DNA of 64,000 nt from Ornithinibacillus caprae (lineage in GTDB: Bacteria > Bacillota > Bacilli > Bacillales > Amphibacillaceae). The translations under genes and the position numbers were made by a program. Location: the NCBI RefSeq assembly GCF_009728145.1, contig NZ_WOCA01000016.1, positions 34,603 to 98,602 of the forward strand. Reading direction: 5' to 3'. Under the pieces are notes generated by a model, which saw only the letters and a list, made by a program, of their open reading frames with translations, searched no databases and had not been told where the DNA came from. How positions within the stretch are numbered: the first letter of the stretch is position 1; each line of letters begins with the position of its first letter. Of the stretch, positions 20,416 to 29,794 are shown one piece after another.

Positions 20416-21402
20416 ATGAAGGATATTCTTAGATCAGATTATGCAATACATGTACGTGATCTTATCCATTACAAAGGTTTAGAAGGCTATAAAGATGATC
20501 AATATCTTTATTTTATCATTCCTTCTAAAAACAAGGAAACAATATATATGGAACAGGCTGCACTAGCCTATTACTTATTTGAAAATGGTTATGATCATAT
20601 TGCCCTTCCAATTCCTGCTGTAAATGGTGAATGGTTTCGAATGATAAATGATGATAGTTGTATGGTAGTTAAAGTTGAACAACTACGTAATCATTCATCC
20701 ATATCACACGGAATGCGATTAGCACAGTTTCATCAGCTAAGTTCTTCATATAACTTTGAACCACAGGAAATTTCTAGTTACGGTCAATGGAAAGATTTAT
20801 GGATAAATAAATTAACTGCATTTGAAAACAAACTATCAGAAGAAGCAGCATATCACTCCAACGCTTATTATCGATTAGTCATGGATATCTTTCCTTATAT
20901 TATTGGTATTAGTGAAAATGCTATTCAATATATGCAAGAATGTGAGGTGGAAACTAGGTATCATATGCATGATCAAGGAACTATTTGCTTCCAACGATAT
21001 AAGAATAATCTCCAGGATTCAATTATTTGGATAAATGATCTAGTATATGATCATCCAACCCGAGATATTGCAGAGTTCATTCGATATCAATTATTGTGGA
21101 ACAATAATCTAAACGGACATCAAGAAATCATTTCCTTTATGAATGATTATCAGTCAATTCGTCCACTTTCTGTATTTAGTTGGCGGTTATTATATGCTCG
21201 ACTCACATTTCCGATACATTTATATGACTGTATTGAACGAGGGTTTTTAAACCATCAATATGAGAAACGATATGATGAGTTAAATGATTTATTAACAAGA
21301 CAAGAAAAATATGAAGAAGAATTAGCCATTATTTTTGATACATTACAAGTTGACTATAAATCATTGCACATTCCTGTGTTACACTGGTTAAAAAGAGGGT
21401 AA
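20416..21402 (+). CDS. yutH: Spore coat-associated kinase-like protein YutH
   Basis: YutH-family protein of 328 residues with the protein kinase-like fold shared by the CotS group; YutH is a spore coat protein in B. subtilis. Visible features are MRLAQFHQLSSSYNFEPQEI, where a kinase-like HxxN helix would lie, and WINDLVYDHPTRDIAEFIRY, matching the metal-binding and following region. AAGGAGGAGAG precedes the ATG. Kinase activity is not established for the family. Confidence 0.88.
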   Translation: MKDILRSDYAIHVRDLIHYKGLEGYKDDQYLYFIIPSKNKETIYMEQAALAYYLFENGYDHIALPIPAVNGEWFRMINDDSCMVVKVEQLRNHSSISHGMRLAQFHQLSSSYNFEPQEISSYGQWKDLWINKLTAFENKLSEEAAYHSNAYYRLVMDIFPYIIGISENAIQYMQECEVETRYHMHDQGTICFQRYKNNLQDSIIWINDLVYDHPTRDIAEFIRYQLLWNNNLNGHQEIISFMNDYQSIRPLSVFSWRLLYARLTFPIHLYDCIERGFLNHQYEKRYDELNDLLTRQEKYEEELAIIFDTLQVDYKSLHIPVLHWLKRG

Positions 21403-21417
21403 ATGAGGTGATAGGAG

Positions 21418-22383
21418 ATGAAGCCGAAAATCTATATAACCCGTAAACTTCCTGCCAATCTGGTAAACCAATTATCGTCACAATTTGATGTACGTATGTG
21501 GGAGAAAGAAGATGTACCTGTTCCAAAAGATGTTCTTGTTGAAGAGATTAAACACGTCGACGGAGTAATATCCTTATTAACGGAGCAAATAGATAAAGAA
21601 GTACTAGATCAAGCACATAAGCTCCAAATTATAGCTAATATGGCAGTTGGCTATGATAATATTGACGTAGATTATGCGAGGGAAATAGGGATTATTGTTA
21701 CGAATACGCCAGATGTTCTTACGGAATCAACTGCTGATTTAACATTTGCGTTATTAATGGCTACTGCGAGAAGAATTGTTGAAGCTAATGATTATATCCG
21801 AAATGATCAATGGGATAATTGGGGGCCGTATCTTTTAGCAGGATCAGATATCTTCGGTAAAACGATAGGGTTAGTAGGAATGGGGAGAATTGGCCAGGCG
21901 GTCGCTAGAAGAGCTAAAGGCTTTGGAATGTCTATTTTGTATCATAATCGGAATCGAAATTTGGAAGCGGAAGAAGAACTTCAGGCAACATATACTAGTT
22001 TTGAAGCATTGTTGGCTAACGCAGATTATATTGTTTCATTATTACCTTTAACAACGGAAACAAGGCATAAGTTTAACAAACCAGCATTTGATACTATGAA
22101 ACAATCAGCTATTTTTATTAATGCATCGAGAGGGCAGGTAGTCGATGAGGAAGCTCTATTCAATGCTTTACATAGTAAACAAATCAAAGCTGCAGGTTTA
22201 GATGTTTTTGAAGCAGAACCAATTCGGAGTGATCATCCATTAGTTAATTCGCCTAACGTTGTATGCTTGCCACATATTGGCTCCGCTACGATAGAAACCA
22301 GAACGAAGATGATCCAATTATGTGTGGATAATATGAAAGATTATTTCTTTGGAGAAGGGCCAATAACACCAATTAATAAGTAA
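21418..22383 (+). CDS. 2-hydroxyacid dehydrogenase (glyoxylate/hydroxypyruvate reductase-like)
   Basis: NAD(P)-dependent D-2-hydroxyacid dehydrogenase, 321 residues. The Rossmann motif is GLVGMGRIGQAVARRAKGFG near residue 150; catalytic Arg is in ASRGQVVDEEAL, Glu in GLDVFEAEP and His in LPHIGSATIETR. It is most like D-glycerate dehydrogenase/glyoxylate reductase, but the substrate cannot be fixed from sequence. It begins 15 bases after yutH with a ribosome site (GAGGTGATAGGAG) and ends at a terminator. Confidence 0.92.
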   Translation: MKPKIYITRKLPANLVNQLSSQFDVRMWEKEDVPVPKDVLVEEIKHVDGVISLLTEQIDKEVLDQAHKLQIIANMAVGYDNIDVDYAREIGIIVTNTPDVLTESTADLTFALLMATARRIVEANDYIRNDQWDNWGPYLLAGSDIFGKTIGLVGMGRIGQAVARRAKGFGMSILYHNRNRNLEAEEELQATYTSFEALLANADYIVSLLPLTTETRHKFNKPAFDTMKQSAIFINASRGQVVDEEALFNALHSKQIKAAGLDVFEAEPIRSDHPLVNSPNVVCLPHIGSATIETRTKMIQLCVDNMKDYFFGEGPITPINK

Positions 22384-22388
22384 AACAA

Positions 22389-22420
22389 AAAGCAGACATC
22401 CTTGCATGTCTGCTTCATTT
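22389..22420. terminator. Terminator between the dehydrogenase gene and yutI
   Basis: AAGCAGACAT and ATGTCTGCTT form a 10-bp stem with a CCTTGC loop. The A run and the TTCATTTT allow use from both convergent genes. Confidence 0.85.
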
Positions 22421-22432
22421 TATGGTTAGATA

Positions 22433-22657
22433 TTAGAATACTTGCTCGATTTCTTTAACACCTGGTACTTCCGTTCTTAAAGCACGTTCAATACCAGCTT
22501 TTAATGTAATAGTAGAACTTGGGCAATTACCGCATGCACCCATGAGACGAAGAAGTACAATGCCATTTTCATCAACATCTACCAATTCCACATCTCCACC
22601 GTCACGTAGTAAAAATGGGCGTAGCTTATTTAACACTTCTTGTACTTGCTCTTGCAT
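22433..22657 (-). CDS. yutI: NifU C-terminal-like Fe-S carrier YutI
   Basis: Nfu-type domain protein of 74 residues that carries or transfers Fe-S clusters. The CxxC motif is [16 protein letters not shown], and the N-terminus [20 protein letters not shown] is typical. AAAGGAGAAG precedes the ATG. It is monocistronic in appearance. Confidence 0.96.
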   Translation of the reverse strand: MQEQVQEVLNKLRPFLLRDGGDVELVDVDENGIVLLRLMGACGNCPSSTITLKAGIERALRTEVPGVKEIEQVF

Positions 22658-22874
22658 TATCCATCTTCTCCTTTCCTATCTTTTATTATAAAATGTAATA
22701 ATAAAAAAATCTATCTATTTTTCTTCATTATTAGGGAATGTGATATTACTCAACAATTCTTAAGGAGAAAAGAAATACTCCTTTAAAATAAATGTACACT
22801 TTATTTTAACTTTATACAAAGATTTTGTAAAATAAAAGAGACTAATTATAGTTATTTAGCGAGGGGGTTTTTAA

Positions 22875-23207
22875 ATGGGGAAGGGTAAAGTTAGTATTAC
22901 AGTTTACGGTGCAGAACAAATATGTGCTAGTTGTGTTGGTGCCCCGGGTTCAAAAGATACGTACGAATGGCTACAGGCAGCTATAGGTAGAAAATATGTT
23001 GATGACTCCATTAGTTATGAATATATAGATATAAATGAGCCTCCAGAGGTCGAAAAGCATAAACAATTTGTAGAACAGATTTTCGAAGAGGATTTATTTT
23101 ATCCCATTGTTTTTGTAAATGATGAAATCGTTGCTGAAGGAATACCTCGCTTAAAAGACATATATCAAGTACTAGATAAACATGATATAGTGTTAAGAGC
23201 AGAATAG
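22875..23207 (+). CDS. yuzD: DUF1462 thioredoxin-fold protein YuzD
   Basis: YuzD family (DUF1462), 110 residues, with a thioredoxin-like fold in known relatives. The N-terminal motif EQICASCVGAPGSKDTYEW holds a CxxC pair at about residues 12-15, and FYPIVFVNDEIVAEGIPRL resembles the cis-Pro region of glutaredoxins. GAGGGGG precedes the ATG. It lies beside yutI and 16 bases before dapF, so thiol or Fe-S chemistry is plausible but unproven. Confidence 0.93.
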   Translation: MGKGKVSITVYGAEQICASCVGAPGSKDTYEWLQAAIGRKYVDDSISYEYIDINEPPEVEKHKQFVEQIFEEDLFYPIVFVNDEIVAEGIPRLKDIYQVLDKHDIVLRAE

Positions 23208-23223
23208 ATGTGGGGGTTTTTAT

Positions 23224-24078
23224 ATGGAGATACCGTTTATTAAGATGCATGGTCTAGGTAATAATTATATTTATCTAGATTTATTTCAATTTGATATACA
23301 AGAGGAGCTACTTCCGAAATTGGCCCAACAGGTATCGAATGTAAATACAGGTATTGGTTCTGATGGGTTAATATTAATTCATCCTAGTAAAATTGCTGAT
23401 GTGGGTATGCGCATATTTAATAAGGATGGATCAGAGGGTATGAGTTGTGGGAATGGCTTGCGTTGTACAGCAAAATATGCCTATGAATATGGAATTGTTG
23501 ACCATAAGAACTTCCGAATTGAAGCAAAAGCTGGTGTAGTAGAAGCAGAGGTCTCCGTAAATGAAACAAATAAAGTTGGAGATATCACTATTAATATGGG
23601 AGCTCCTATTTTAAATCGTACAGCTATCCCAATGGTCGGAGAAAATGATGAAATAGTTATTAATGAACCTTTTAAGGTTCAAGATGTAGAATTAAATGTA
23701 ACTGCTGTATCCATGGGAAATCCACATGCTGTTTTCTTTGTTGAGCGTATTGAGGATGCTCCATTATATGAACAAGGTCCTGTGATCGAAAAAGATAAGA
23801 GATTTCCAGAAGGCGTAAATGTTGAGTTTGTTGAGGTTGTTTCACCAAATGAACTAAACTTTCGTGTATGGGAGCGTGGATCTGGTGTAACACAGGCTTG
23901 TGGTACAGGCGCTTGTGCAGCAGTTGTTGCAGCAACATTAAATGAGCATGTAAGAAAAAATGAAACAATTACCGTGCATTTACAAGGCGGTGACTTAAAG
24001 ATAAGGTGGGATCAGGATGGTCAGGTTTGGATGACTGGTGGAGCTGAAATTGTAGCGACTGGAAGTTATCACTTTTAG
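23224..24078 (+). CDS. dapF: Diaminopimelate epimerase
   Basis: Converts LL- to meso-diaminopimelate in lysine and peptidoglycan synthesis. The two catalytic cysteines are in MSCGNGLRCTAKYAYEYG (about residue 76) and TQACGTGACAAVVAA (about residue 223). The N-terminus IPFIKMHGLGNNYIYLD is typical, and 284 residues is the usual length. GGGGGTTTTTAT precedes the ATG, and the gene is 16 bases after yuzD. Confidence 0.97.
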   Translation: MEIPFIKMHGLGNNYIYLDLFQFDIQEELLPKLAQQVSNVNTGIGSDGLILIHPSKIADVGMRIFNKDGSEGMSCGNGLRCTAKYAYEYGIVDHKNFRIEAKAGVVEAEVSVNETNKVGDITINMGAPILNRTAIPMVGENDEIVINEPFKVQDVELNVTAVSMGNPHAVFFVERIEDAPLYEQGPVIEKDKRFPEGVNVEFVEVVSPNELNFRVWERGSGVTQACGTGACAAVVAATLNEHVRKNETITVHLQGGDLKIRWDQDGQVWMTGGAEIVATGSYHF

Positions 24079-24158
24079 TGAATAATCCAGATAGTTGAAT
24101 CGTCCAATTTCACTTAGTATACTAGAAATAAGGTATTTATAAAGGGAGGTAATGAGAT

Positions 24159-24515
24159 ATGTCAATCACAATTACCGATAATGCTCGTCATCAAATAAAG
24201 GACATGATGAAGGAAGAATCCGAAAATGTTCGCCTTCGATTTGGAATAAAAGGTGGCGGTTGTAGTGGATTATCTTATTCATTAGGGTTTGAATATGATA
24301 TCAATGAAGAATTGGATTTTGTTGATGAGATAAATGGAATTCCTATCGTTATTTTTAAACAGGATATTCCGATCATTGAAGGTACAACGATTGATTTCAA
24401 ACAAAATATGATGGGTGGCGGATTTAGTATTGATAATCCGAATGCCATTGTATCTTGTGGATGTGGATCTTCTTTCAAAGCGAAGGATTATGAAGGTACA
24501 CCAGAGAAATGCTAA
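24159..24515 (+). CDS. yutM: IscA/HesB-type Fe-S carrier YutM
   Basis: A-type Fe-S carrier protein, 118 residues. The three cluster cysteines are in KGGGCSGLSYSLGF and VSCGCGSSF near the C-terminus. AAAGGGAGG precedes the ATG. It adds to the Fe-S maturation genes nearby (yutI, yuzD) and ends at a strong terminator shared with yumC. Confidence 0.95.
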   Translation: MSITITDNARHQIKDMMKEESENVRLRFGIKGGGCSGLSYSLGFEYDINEELDFVDEINGIPIVIFKQDIPIIEGTTIDFKQNMMGGGFSIDNPNAIVSCGCGSSFKAKDYEGTPEKC

Positions 24516-24553
24516 AAAAAGCTAGAACACGTGAATGTGTTCTAGCTTTTTTT
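24514..24553. terminator. Bidirectional terminator between yutM and yumC
   Basis: AAAAAAAGCTAGAACAC and GTGTTCTAGCTTTTTTT form a 17-bp stem with a six-base loop. Confidence 0.93.
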
Positions 24554-24575
24554 GCTAGGTAAGAAAGCATAAAAC

Positions 24576-25559
24576 TTAAAACTTACTAGTTGAATGCTTT
24601 GGTTGTACGCGTGCTTTAGGGTCAATGTATGCCTTCGCATTATTAATTGCGGTTGGACCTTCACCAAAGCCAGTTGCAATTAGTTTGACTTTACCAGGAT
24701 ATGTACATATATCTCCGGCTGCATAGATACCAGGTATATTTGTTTCCATTTTGGAGTTAACAACTATACTATTTTTTTCAATTTCCAAGCCCCAGTCTTT
24801 TATTGGACCTAAGGTAGAAACGAAACCATAATTACAAATTAGAGAGTCAATCTCAAGCTCCAATTTTTGTTCGCCTTTCACTTCTTCTAATAGGATCTTT
24901 TCTATTTTATCCTGTGCAACGATGTCAGATGGGGCATATGGTGTTAATACTTCAACGGTTGAATTCATTAACTGCTCCACACTATGTTCGTGGGCGCGGA
25001 ATTTATCACGTCGGTGTACTAATGTTACTTTTTCAGCAATCGGCTCTAGCATTAATGCCCAGTCAACAGCAGAGTCCCCACCACCTAATAGTACTACTTT
25101 TTGATCTTTAAATTGATTCATATCTTTTACATAATAGTGTAAGTTAATTCCTTCATAGTCTTCTGAAGCACCAACATTTAATCGGCGCGGTTGAAAAGCA
25201 CCGTTTCCAGCCGTTATAATAATGGTTCTTGTGTAATGTACCTCTTCATTAGAAGTAAGCTTAAAGGTTTGGTCCTCTAAACGTTCTACTTTTTCAATAG
25301 ATTGACCCAGTACAATCGTTGGATCAAATAAATTAGCTTGTTCCTCCAAATTATCTACAAGCTCCTGAGCACGAACCTTTGGAAAACCAGCAATATCATA
25401 TATATATTTCTCTGGATATAAAGCAGATAACTGCCCACCAGTATGTGGTAAACTTTCAATGATTTTCACACTTGCTTGACGCATCCCACCATAAAAAGCG
25501 GTAAATAAGCCAGCTGGACCTGCGCCAATAATTGTAACATCATATATTTTTTCGGACAT
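24576..25559 (-). CDS. yumC: Ferredoxin/flavodoxin-NADP reductase YumC
   Basis: Thioredoxin reductase-like ferredoxin-NADP+ oxidoreductase, 327 residues. FAD binding is [25 protein letters not shown] binding [20 protein letters not shown], and the C-terminal flavin segment [20 protein letters not shown]. There is no CxxC redox pair between the domains, which separates it from thioredoxin reductase. I start at the ATG giving MSEKIYDV, preceded by GGGGGT. A second FNR lies at 56599, so this is likely the housekeeping copy. Confidence 0.94.
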   Translation of the reverse strand: MSEKIYDVTIIGAGPAGLFTAFYGGMRQASVKIIESLPHTGGQLSALYPEKYIYDIAGFPKVRAQELVDNLEEQANLFDPTIVLGQSIEKVERLEDQTFKLTSNEEVHYTRTIIITAGNGAFQPRRLNVGASEDYEGINLHYYVKDMNQFKDQKVVLLGGGDSAVDWALMLEPIAEKVTLVHRRDKFRAHEHSVEQLMNSTVEVLTPYAPSDIVAQDKIEKILLEEVKGEQKLELEIDSLICNYGFVSTLGPIKDWGLEIEKNSIVVNSKMETNIPGIYAAGDICTYPGKVKLIATGFGEGPTAINNAKAYIDPKARVQPKHSTSKF

Positions 25560-25771
25560 TAAAATACCCCCATTTTGTGAACTACTAGGCAATTAACATA
25601 GTATCATAAATAGAATTATATTGTATAATTAAAAACATAGTTATTTAATCTGAATAGTAAAAAAACACTATTATGGGTTGAAAATTACAGATAAAAGAGC
25701 TAATATTATCAGTGGACAATATATTACGATTTTGTGACAAGTACTTAATAATATAATTATTTATCGTTTTA

Positions 25772-25791
25772 TACGTGAAAAATGTCACATA
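25772..25791 (+). promoter_or_regulatory. Possible Rex-type operator before the NADH dehydrogenase gene
   Basis: GTGA-AAAATG-TCAC (25775-25788) has the spacing of Rex sites (TTGTGA-N6-TCACAA), though the outer bases differ. It lies about 60 bases before an NDH-2 gene; Rex controls ndh in B. subtilis. An isolated half-site-like TTGTGACA occurs 40 bases upstream. Confidence 0.4.
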
Positions 25792-25851
25792 TACAAAATC
25801 TGTAATATGCAATAATAGATTTATAAATACTATAAATGGAAGTGATCGAGA

Positions 25852-27072
25852 GTGAAGAATCCGAACGTAGTAATTCTAGGTGCAGGTTATGGGGGCTTAA
25901 TGACTACAGTAAAACTTCAGAAGTCATTAGGGGTAAATGAAGCAAATATTACTTTAGTTAACAAAAATGACTACCATTATCAATCCACTTGGTTACATGA
26001 AACTGCAGCAGGAACAATACATCATGATCAAACACGTATTCCAATTAAAGATGTTGTGAACATGAGTAAGGTAAACTTTGTGCAAGACACAGTAGTTGAA
26101 ATTAAACCAGAAGAGAAAAAGGTAAAACTTGAAAATAGTGAGCTAGACTATGATATCTTAGTTATTGGTCTTGGTTTTGAACCAGCTACATTTGGCATTC
26201 CTGGATTAGAAGAAAATGCCTTTATGATTAATGATATCAATAGTTCTCGCCTAATTAGAGAGCATTTAGAACATAACTTTGCAATGTACCACAATGAAGA
26301 AGAGAAAAATCCAGCACGCTTAAACATCGTTGTTGGTGGTGGTGGATTCACTGGTATTGAATTTGTTGGTGAATTAGCAAATCGTATCCCAGAATTATGT
26401 GAGGAATATGATATTGATAAAGCACAAGTACGTATTATCAATGTTGAGGGAGCGCCGACTGTATTACCAGGATTTGATCCAGAATTAGTGGAATATGCTA
26501 TGAATTCTTTAGAGTCACGTGGTGTTGAATTCATTACTGGTGCATTGTTAAAAGAAGCGAAGCCAGATAGTATTGTCTATGAAAAAGACGGAAAGCAAGT
26601 AGAAATTCCTACCATGACAACAGTATGGGCAGCTGGTGTACGAGCTAACTCAATTGTTGAAAAATCTGGTTTTAAACATAATCGTGGAAAAATTGAAGTA
26701 CGTAAGGATATGCGTGCTCCAGAGTATGATGATGTATTTGTAGTAGGAGATTGTGCATTAATTTGGAATCCTGAAGGAGATCGTCCATATCCTCCAACTG
26801 CGCAAATTGCTATTCAACAATCAGATACCGTTGCACATAATGTAAAAGCATTAGTTCAAGGTCATTCAGAATTAGAGCACTTTGAGTTTAATTCACTTGG
26901 TACATTAGCTTCACTTGGCCATAATGACGCTGTAGGTATTATTATGAATAACCGTAAAATATTTGGCTGGAAAGCTACCTTTATGAAGAAAATGAGTGAT
27001 AATCGTTACCTACTTAAGTTAGGTGGAATTGGATTAATGCTGAAAAAAGGTAAATTTAATTTCTTTTATTAA
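25852..27072 (+). CDS. yumB: Type II NADH dehydrogenase (YumB/Ndh-like)
   Basis: Single-subunit NADH:menaquinone oxidoreductase, 406 residues, that feeds electrons to the quinone pool at the membrane surface. FAD motif VVILGAGYGGLMTTVKL is at the N-terminus, NADH motif NIVVGGGGFTGIEFVGELA in the middle, and PYPPTAQIAIQQSD plus the C-terminal LLKLGGIGLMLKKGKF are typical. The start is GTG after GGAAGTGATCGAGA. Between yumC and yuiB it matches yumB, but the ortholog could equally be called ndh. The men genes supply its quinone. Confidence 0.91.
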   Translation: MKNPNVVILGAGYGGLMTTVKLQKSLGVNEANITLVNKNDYHYQSTWLHETAAGTIHHDQTRIPIKDVVNMSKVNFVQDTVVEIKPEEKKVKLENSELDYDILVIGLGFEPATFGIPGLEENAFMINDINSSRLIREHLEHNFAMYHNEEEKNPARLNIVVGGGGFTGIEFVGELANRIPELCEEYDIDKAQVRIINVEGAPTVLPGFDPELVEYAMNSLESRGVEFITGALLKEAKPDSIVYEKDGKQVEIPTMTTVWAAGVRANSIVEKSGFKHNRGKIEVRKDMRAPEYDDVFVVGDCALIWNPEGDRPYPPTAQIAIQQSDTVAHNVKALVQGHSELEHFEFNSLGTLASLGHNDAVGIIMNNRKIFGWKATFMKKMSDNRYLLKLGGIGLMLKKGKFNFFY

Positions 27073-27112
27073 TTGACAAATTTTTGAACAGAATATTAGT
27101 TTTTTAGAGTAC

Positions 27113-27148
27113 AAAAAGCAAAGGCAGCTAATTGTCTTTGCTTTTTTT
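27113..27148 (+). terminator. Terminator after the NDH-2 gene
   Basis: AAAAAGCAAAGGCA and TGTCTTTGCTTTTTTT form a stem with a short loop and T run. Confidence 0.85.
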
Positions 27149-27209
27149 ATCATTTATTTATAGAATGTAACTTGTATGATTAACTTCGATTGATAAAGGG
27201 GAATATGCG

Positions 27210-27521
27210 TTGATACAGCTTATCGTTTCTATTTTATTATTTTTTGTTATCTTTTTTGGGATAGCCTTTATCTTAAATATGTTATTAAGAAGAACTTGGT
27301 TAATGGCTTTTATATATCCAATTATTATCATTATTATTGTGGATAATATTGCAACTACGGATTACTTCACGCAACCAGGTGAAGCATTTCGGGCAGCTTT
27401 TACGAAAATAGCTAGTTTGACACCAGTTGATTATACGATCTTACTTGCAGGATTTGCAGGTACAATCGTTTCTGGTTTTGTCATTAAATACTTACGTAAA
27501 AATGGTTACCAAATGTTTTAA
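27210..27521 (+). CDS. yuiB: YuiB-family membrane protein
   Basis: Small integral membrane protein, 103 residues, with three predicted helices: LIVSILLFFVIFFGIAFILN, LMAFIYPIIIIIIVDNIA and YTILLAGFAGTIVSGFVI. It matches YuiB of B. subtilis in size and position; function unknown. The start is TTG, eight bases after AAAGGGG. It precedes yuiC, as expected. Confidence 0.87.
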   Translation: MIQLIVSILLFFVIFFGIAFILNMLLRRTWLMAFIYPIIIIIIVDNIATTDYFTQPGEAFRAAFTKIASLTPVDYTILLAGFAGTIVSGFVIKYLRKNGYQMF

Positions 27522-27619
27522 GGATCATTGCTATTTGAATCTGGAATTTAAAGTTATGAATTTAACATGAATAAAATCTTACTAGATTGGAAATGATGAC
27601 ATCCAGAGAGGTGTTATTA

Positions 27620-28321
27620 TTGAAAATCAGTAAAATAGTAAAAAGAGCAGGGATGACAATCTTGTTTTTGGCTGCATTTTTAACTACATTATCAAGTATT
27701 TCCAATGTAAGCTTTGCAGATGTTCATGTCATGCTTGAAGCAGATACAGTTAGTAACTCTAGATCTACTTTAGAAATAAAAAAAGCTGCCAATAGAAAAG
27801 TAGCCTTAGAGGAAAAATCCTTAAATTATCTTCAAGAGAAAAAAACATATATATCCAGTGAGGAAATTGAAGGACCAAAAACACTGGAAGAAGCGGTAAA
27901 CTACGAACAATACCCTAGTGCAACTGTGGTTGCAACAGGATATACGGCAGGAATAGAATCTACTGGAAAAACACCTGATCATCCGCAATATGGAATTACG
28001 TATTCAGGTGTAAAGGTTAAACGTGATCTTTATTCTACCATTGCTGCTGATCTTTCCATCTATCCAATAGGTACAATCCTATTTATACCTGGATATGGTT
28101 ATGGAGTTGTCGCGGATAAAGGTGGAGCAATTAATGGTAATAAAATTGACCTTTACTATGATACTGTCGAGGATGTATATTCTGAATGGGGTAAAAAAGA
28201 AGTAGATGTTTATATTATTGAAATGGGTGACGGAAACCTATCAGAAGAGACGCTAGTCGAATTAAATGAAAATGAAGCATTACAGGTATTTAGAGAACAA
28301 TTCAATAAGAGCAAAAATTAA
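27620..28321 (+). CDS. yuiC: 3D-domain lytic transglycosylase YuiC
   Basis: Secreted cell-wall enzyme of the stationary-phase/sporulation MltA-like group. A signal peptide ([20 protein letters not shown]) is followed by a helical linker and a C-terminal 3D domain at about residues 110-215: [37 protein letters not shown] and [19 protein letters not shown] carry the three conserved aspartates. I start at TTG six bases after AGAGAGGTG. The protein is 233 residues. YuiC is known to cleave peptidoglycan. Confidence 0.92.
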   Translation: MKISKIVKRAGMTILFLAAFLTTLSSISNVSFADVHVMLEADTVSNSRSTLEIKKAANRKVALEEKSLNYLQEKKTYISSEEIEGPKTLEEAVNYEQYPSATVVATGYTAGIESTGKTPDHPQYGITYSGVKVKRDLYSTIAADLSIYPIGTILFIPGYGYGVVADKGGAINGNKIDLYYDTVEDVYSEWGKKEVDVYIIEMGDGNLSEETLVELNENEALQVFREQFNKSKN

Positions 28322-28351
28322 GGACTTCCCAGAGGGGAGTCCTTAATTTTT
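28313..28351. terminator. Bidirectional terminator between yuiC and yuiD
   Basis: AAAAATTAAGGACT and AGTCCTTAATTTTT form a 14-bp stem overlapping both stop codons. Confidence 0.9.
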
Positions 28352-28823
28352 AGAAAAGCGGATGGACTAAAAAGGCGATTAATACTCCGAATAGGCCACC
28401 AAAAAAAACCTCAATTGGTTGATGTCCTAATAATTCTTTTAGTTCCTTACGCTTTTCATATTCTTCTTTTCTGTTCCAGTCCTTAGCTTCTTCTACAAAA
28501 TAATGAAAGTCTTTAATAAGCTTATTAAGGACCACCGCTTGCTCTCCCGCTTGTCTACGAACTCCGGTTGCATCAAACATAATAATTACACTAAAAATAC
28601 ATGCGATAGCAAACATAGACGAAGTGACTCCTTCTACAATTCCAATACTAGTTGATAGAGCAGTAACAGCAGCAGAATGACTACTAGGCATACCACCGGT
28701 ACTAAATGCTAGGCTTGGTTTAAATTCCTTTGTTGCTAAGAGGGTAATAGGAATTTTAATTACTTGAGCTAATATAATTGCTGTAAACGCTGCCCATAAA
28801 GGGAAATTTAAAAAAATATCCAT
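28350..28823 (-). CDS. yuiD: DUF212 / PAP2-like membrane protein YuiD
   Basis: Membrane protein of the divergent PAP2 (DUF212) family, 157 residues with four or five helices. The acid phosphatase-like region is visible: STGGMPSSHSAAVTALSTSI (PSSH motif) and FDATGVRRQAGEQA (R), then GHQPIEVFFGGLFG with the final His. Probably a lipid or polyprenyl phosphate phosphatase, though activity is unproven in this subfamily. The ATG follows AGAGAGGAAGC. Confidence 0.93.
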   Translation of the reverse strand: MDIFLNFPLWAAFTAIILAQVIKIPITLLATKEFKPSLAFSTGGMPSSHSAAVTALSTSIGIVEGVTSSMFAIACIFSVIIMFDATGVRRQAGEQAVVLNKLIKDFHYFVEEAKDWNRKEEYEKRKELKELLGHQPIEVFFGGLFGVLIAFLVHPLF

Positions 28824-29040
28824 GATGTGATTAGCTTCCTCTCTTTCTATGACAGTATTGGCCCTGAGTAAGATTAATTCATGATAAATAATAATGTAAT
28901 TTTATCATAACCAATGCACAAAATCATATTAGGAAACTAGATAATCAGTTAAAAAGAGACTGTGACAAAACTTACTCCCCCATTATAAAGACGAATGATC
29001 AAGGAAAAGGGACGTTATTATCTAGAAAACACTCTGGGGG
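28824..29040. other. Non-coding start of a 970-bp repeat-rich gap
   Basis: I see no gene between yuiD and the bioY terminator. This first part is AT-rich with no clear structure; the rest is filled by an interspersed repeat and a 52-bp tandem repeat, listed separately. Confidence 0.6.
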
Positions 29041-29280
29041 AAGGCCAATTATTAATAACGTAATTTCCGCTGCGGAAAGTCGCTTTCACAGTGTCTACTT
29101 TGCCGCGGGCACGGCTTCAACCAGAGGGAACATCTTGAATATGCTTCTTTGCTCTTGCGCCGTAGAACTATGCTTTGAAGCAATGCTAGAAGACGCAGGC
29201 GCATCAGTGTGGGGGCTTCAGACACGTGCTGGTGCTGTTCCCGCAGGAGTCAACTGCCCATAACGGAAATCACTAGACTA
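29041..29280 (+). repeat. Interspersed repeat family R1, copy 1
   Basis: A GC-richer block with CTTTCACAGTGTCTACTTTG, CGCGGGCACGGCTTCAACC, ATATGCTTCTTTGCTCTTGC, GCTAGAAGACGCAGGCGCAT and GACACGTGCTG. The same segments in the same order occur at 56241-56390, with about 85% identity by eye over 150 bases. The ends (AATTTCCG and CGGAAAT) are inverted. Pieces resemble repeats common between genes of Bacillaceae. It has no credible reading frame. Confidence 0.8.
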
Positions 29281-29369
29281 AAAAAGAGCGTACTATGTTA
29301 TCAAAAAGTAAAGATATAATCTGAATTGGAGAGCTCAATACCAACGGAGCGGGGAAAATACTCATTGTC

Positions 29370-29577
29370 GTTATGAGAGCCCAAAAGCTGATCGGAAAAT
29401 GTAAAACGGTAACTCATAGGAGTTATGAGAGCCCAAAAGCTGATCGGAAAATGTAAAACGGTAACTCATAGGAGTTATGAGAGCCCAAAAGCTGATTGGA
29501 AAATGCAAAACGGTAACTCATTGTCGTTATGAGTGCTCAAAAGCTGATCGGAAAATCCAAAATGTCCTCTTACTAAA
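29370..29577. repeat. Four tandem copies of a 52-bp repeat
   Basis: Units begin at 29370, 29422, 29474 and 29526 with GTTATGAGAGCCCAAAAGCT and continue GATCGGAAAATG and TAAAACGGTAACTCAT. Copies 1-3 are almost identical; copy 4 drifts at its 3' end. At each junction CTCATA and TATGAG are inverted around GGAGT, so the array can form a row of hairpins. There are no unique spacers, so it is not a CRISPR array. Confidence 0.9.
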
Positions 29578-29701
29578 GGCTTGTTCAAAGCCGAAAGGAA
29601 CTGTGAACGTAAAAGTACTTTAGAATCCCATTGCTTCAGCTTTTGAAATATTAAGTCTCATTATTTACACCTAATTAGCAACAATGTTTACAAAATAAAC
29701 T

Positions 29702-29745
29702 CAAAAGAAAAATTCTTCAATTAGAAATCTAACTGAAGAATTTTG
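29702..29745 (-). terminator. Terminator of bioY
   Basis: On the minus strand AAAATTCTTCAGTTA pairs with TAATTGAAGAATTTT and is followed by TCTTTT. Confidence 0.8.
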
Positions 29746-29794
29746 AATATTAGTTTGGATTTTTCTGAAATTAATTAAACCTTGTCCCAGCTTC

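Noticed and set aside
29370..29577. CRISPR array
   Set aside because: The 52-bp units are contiguous with no unique spacers, and no cas genes are in the window.
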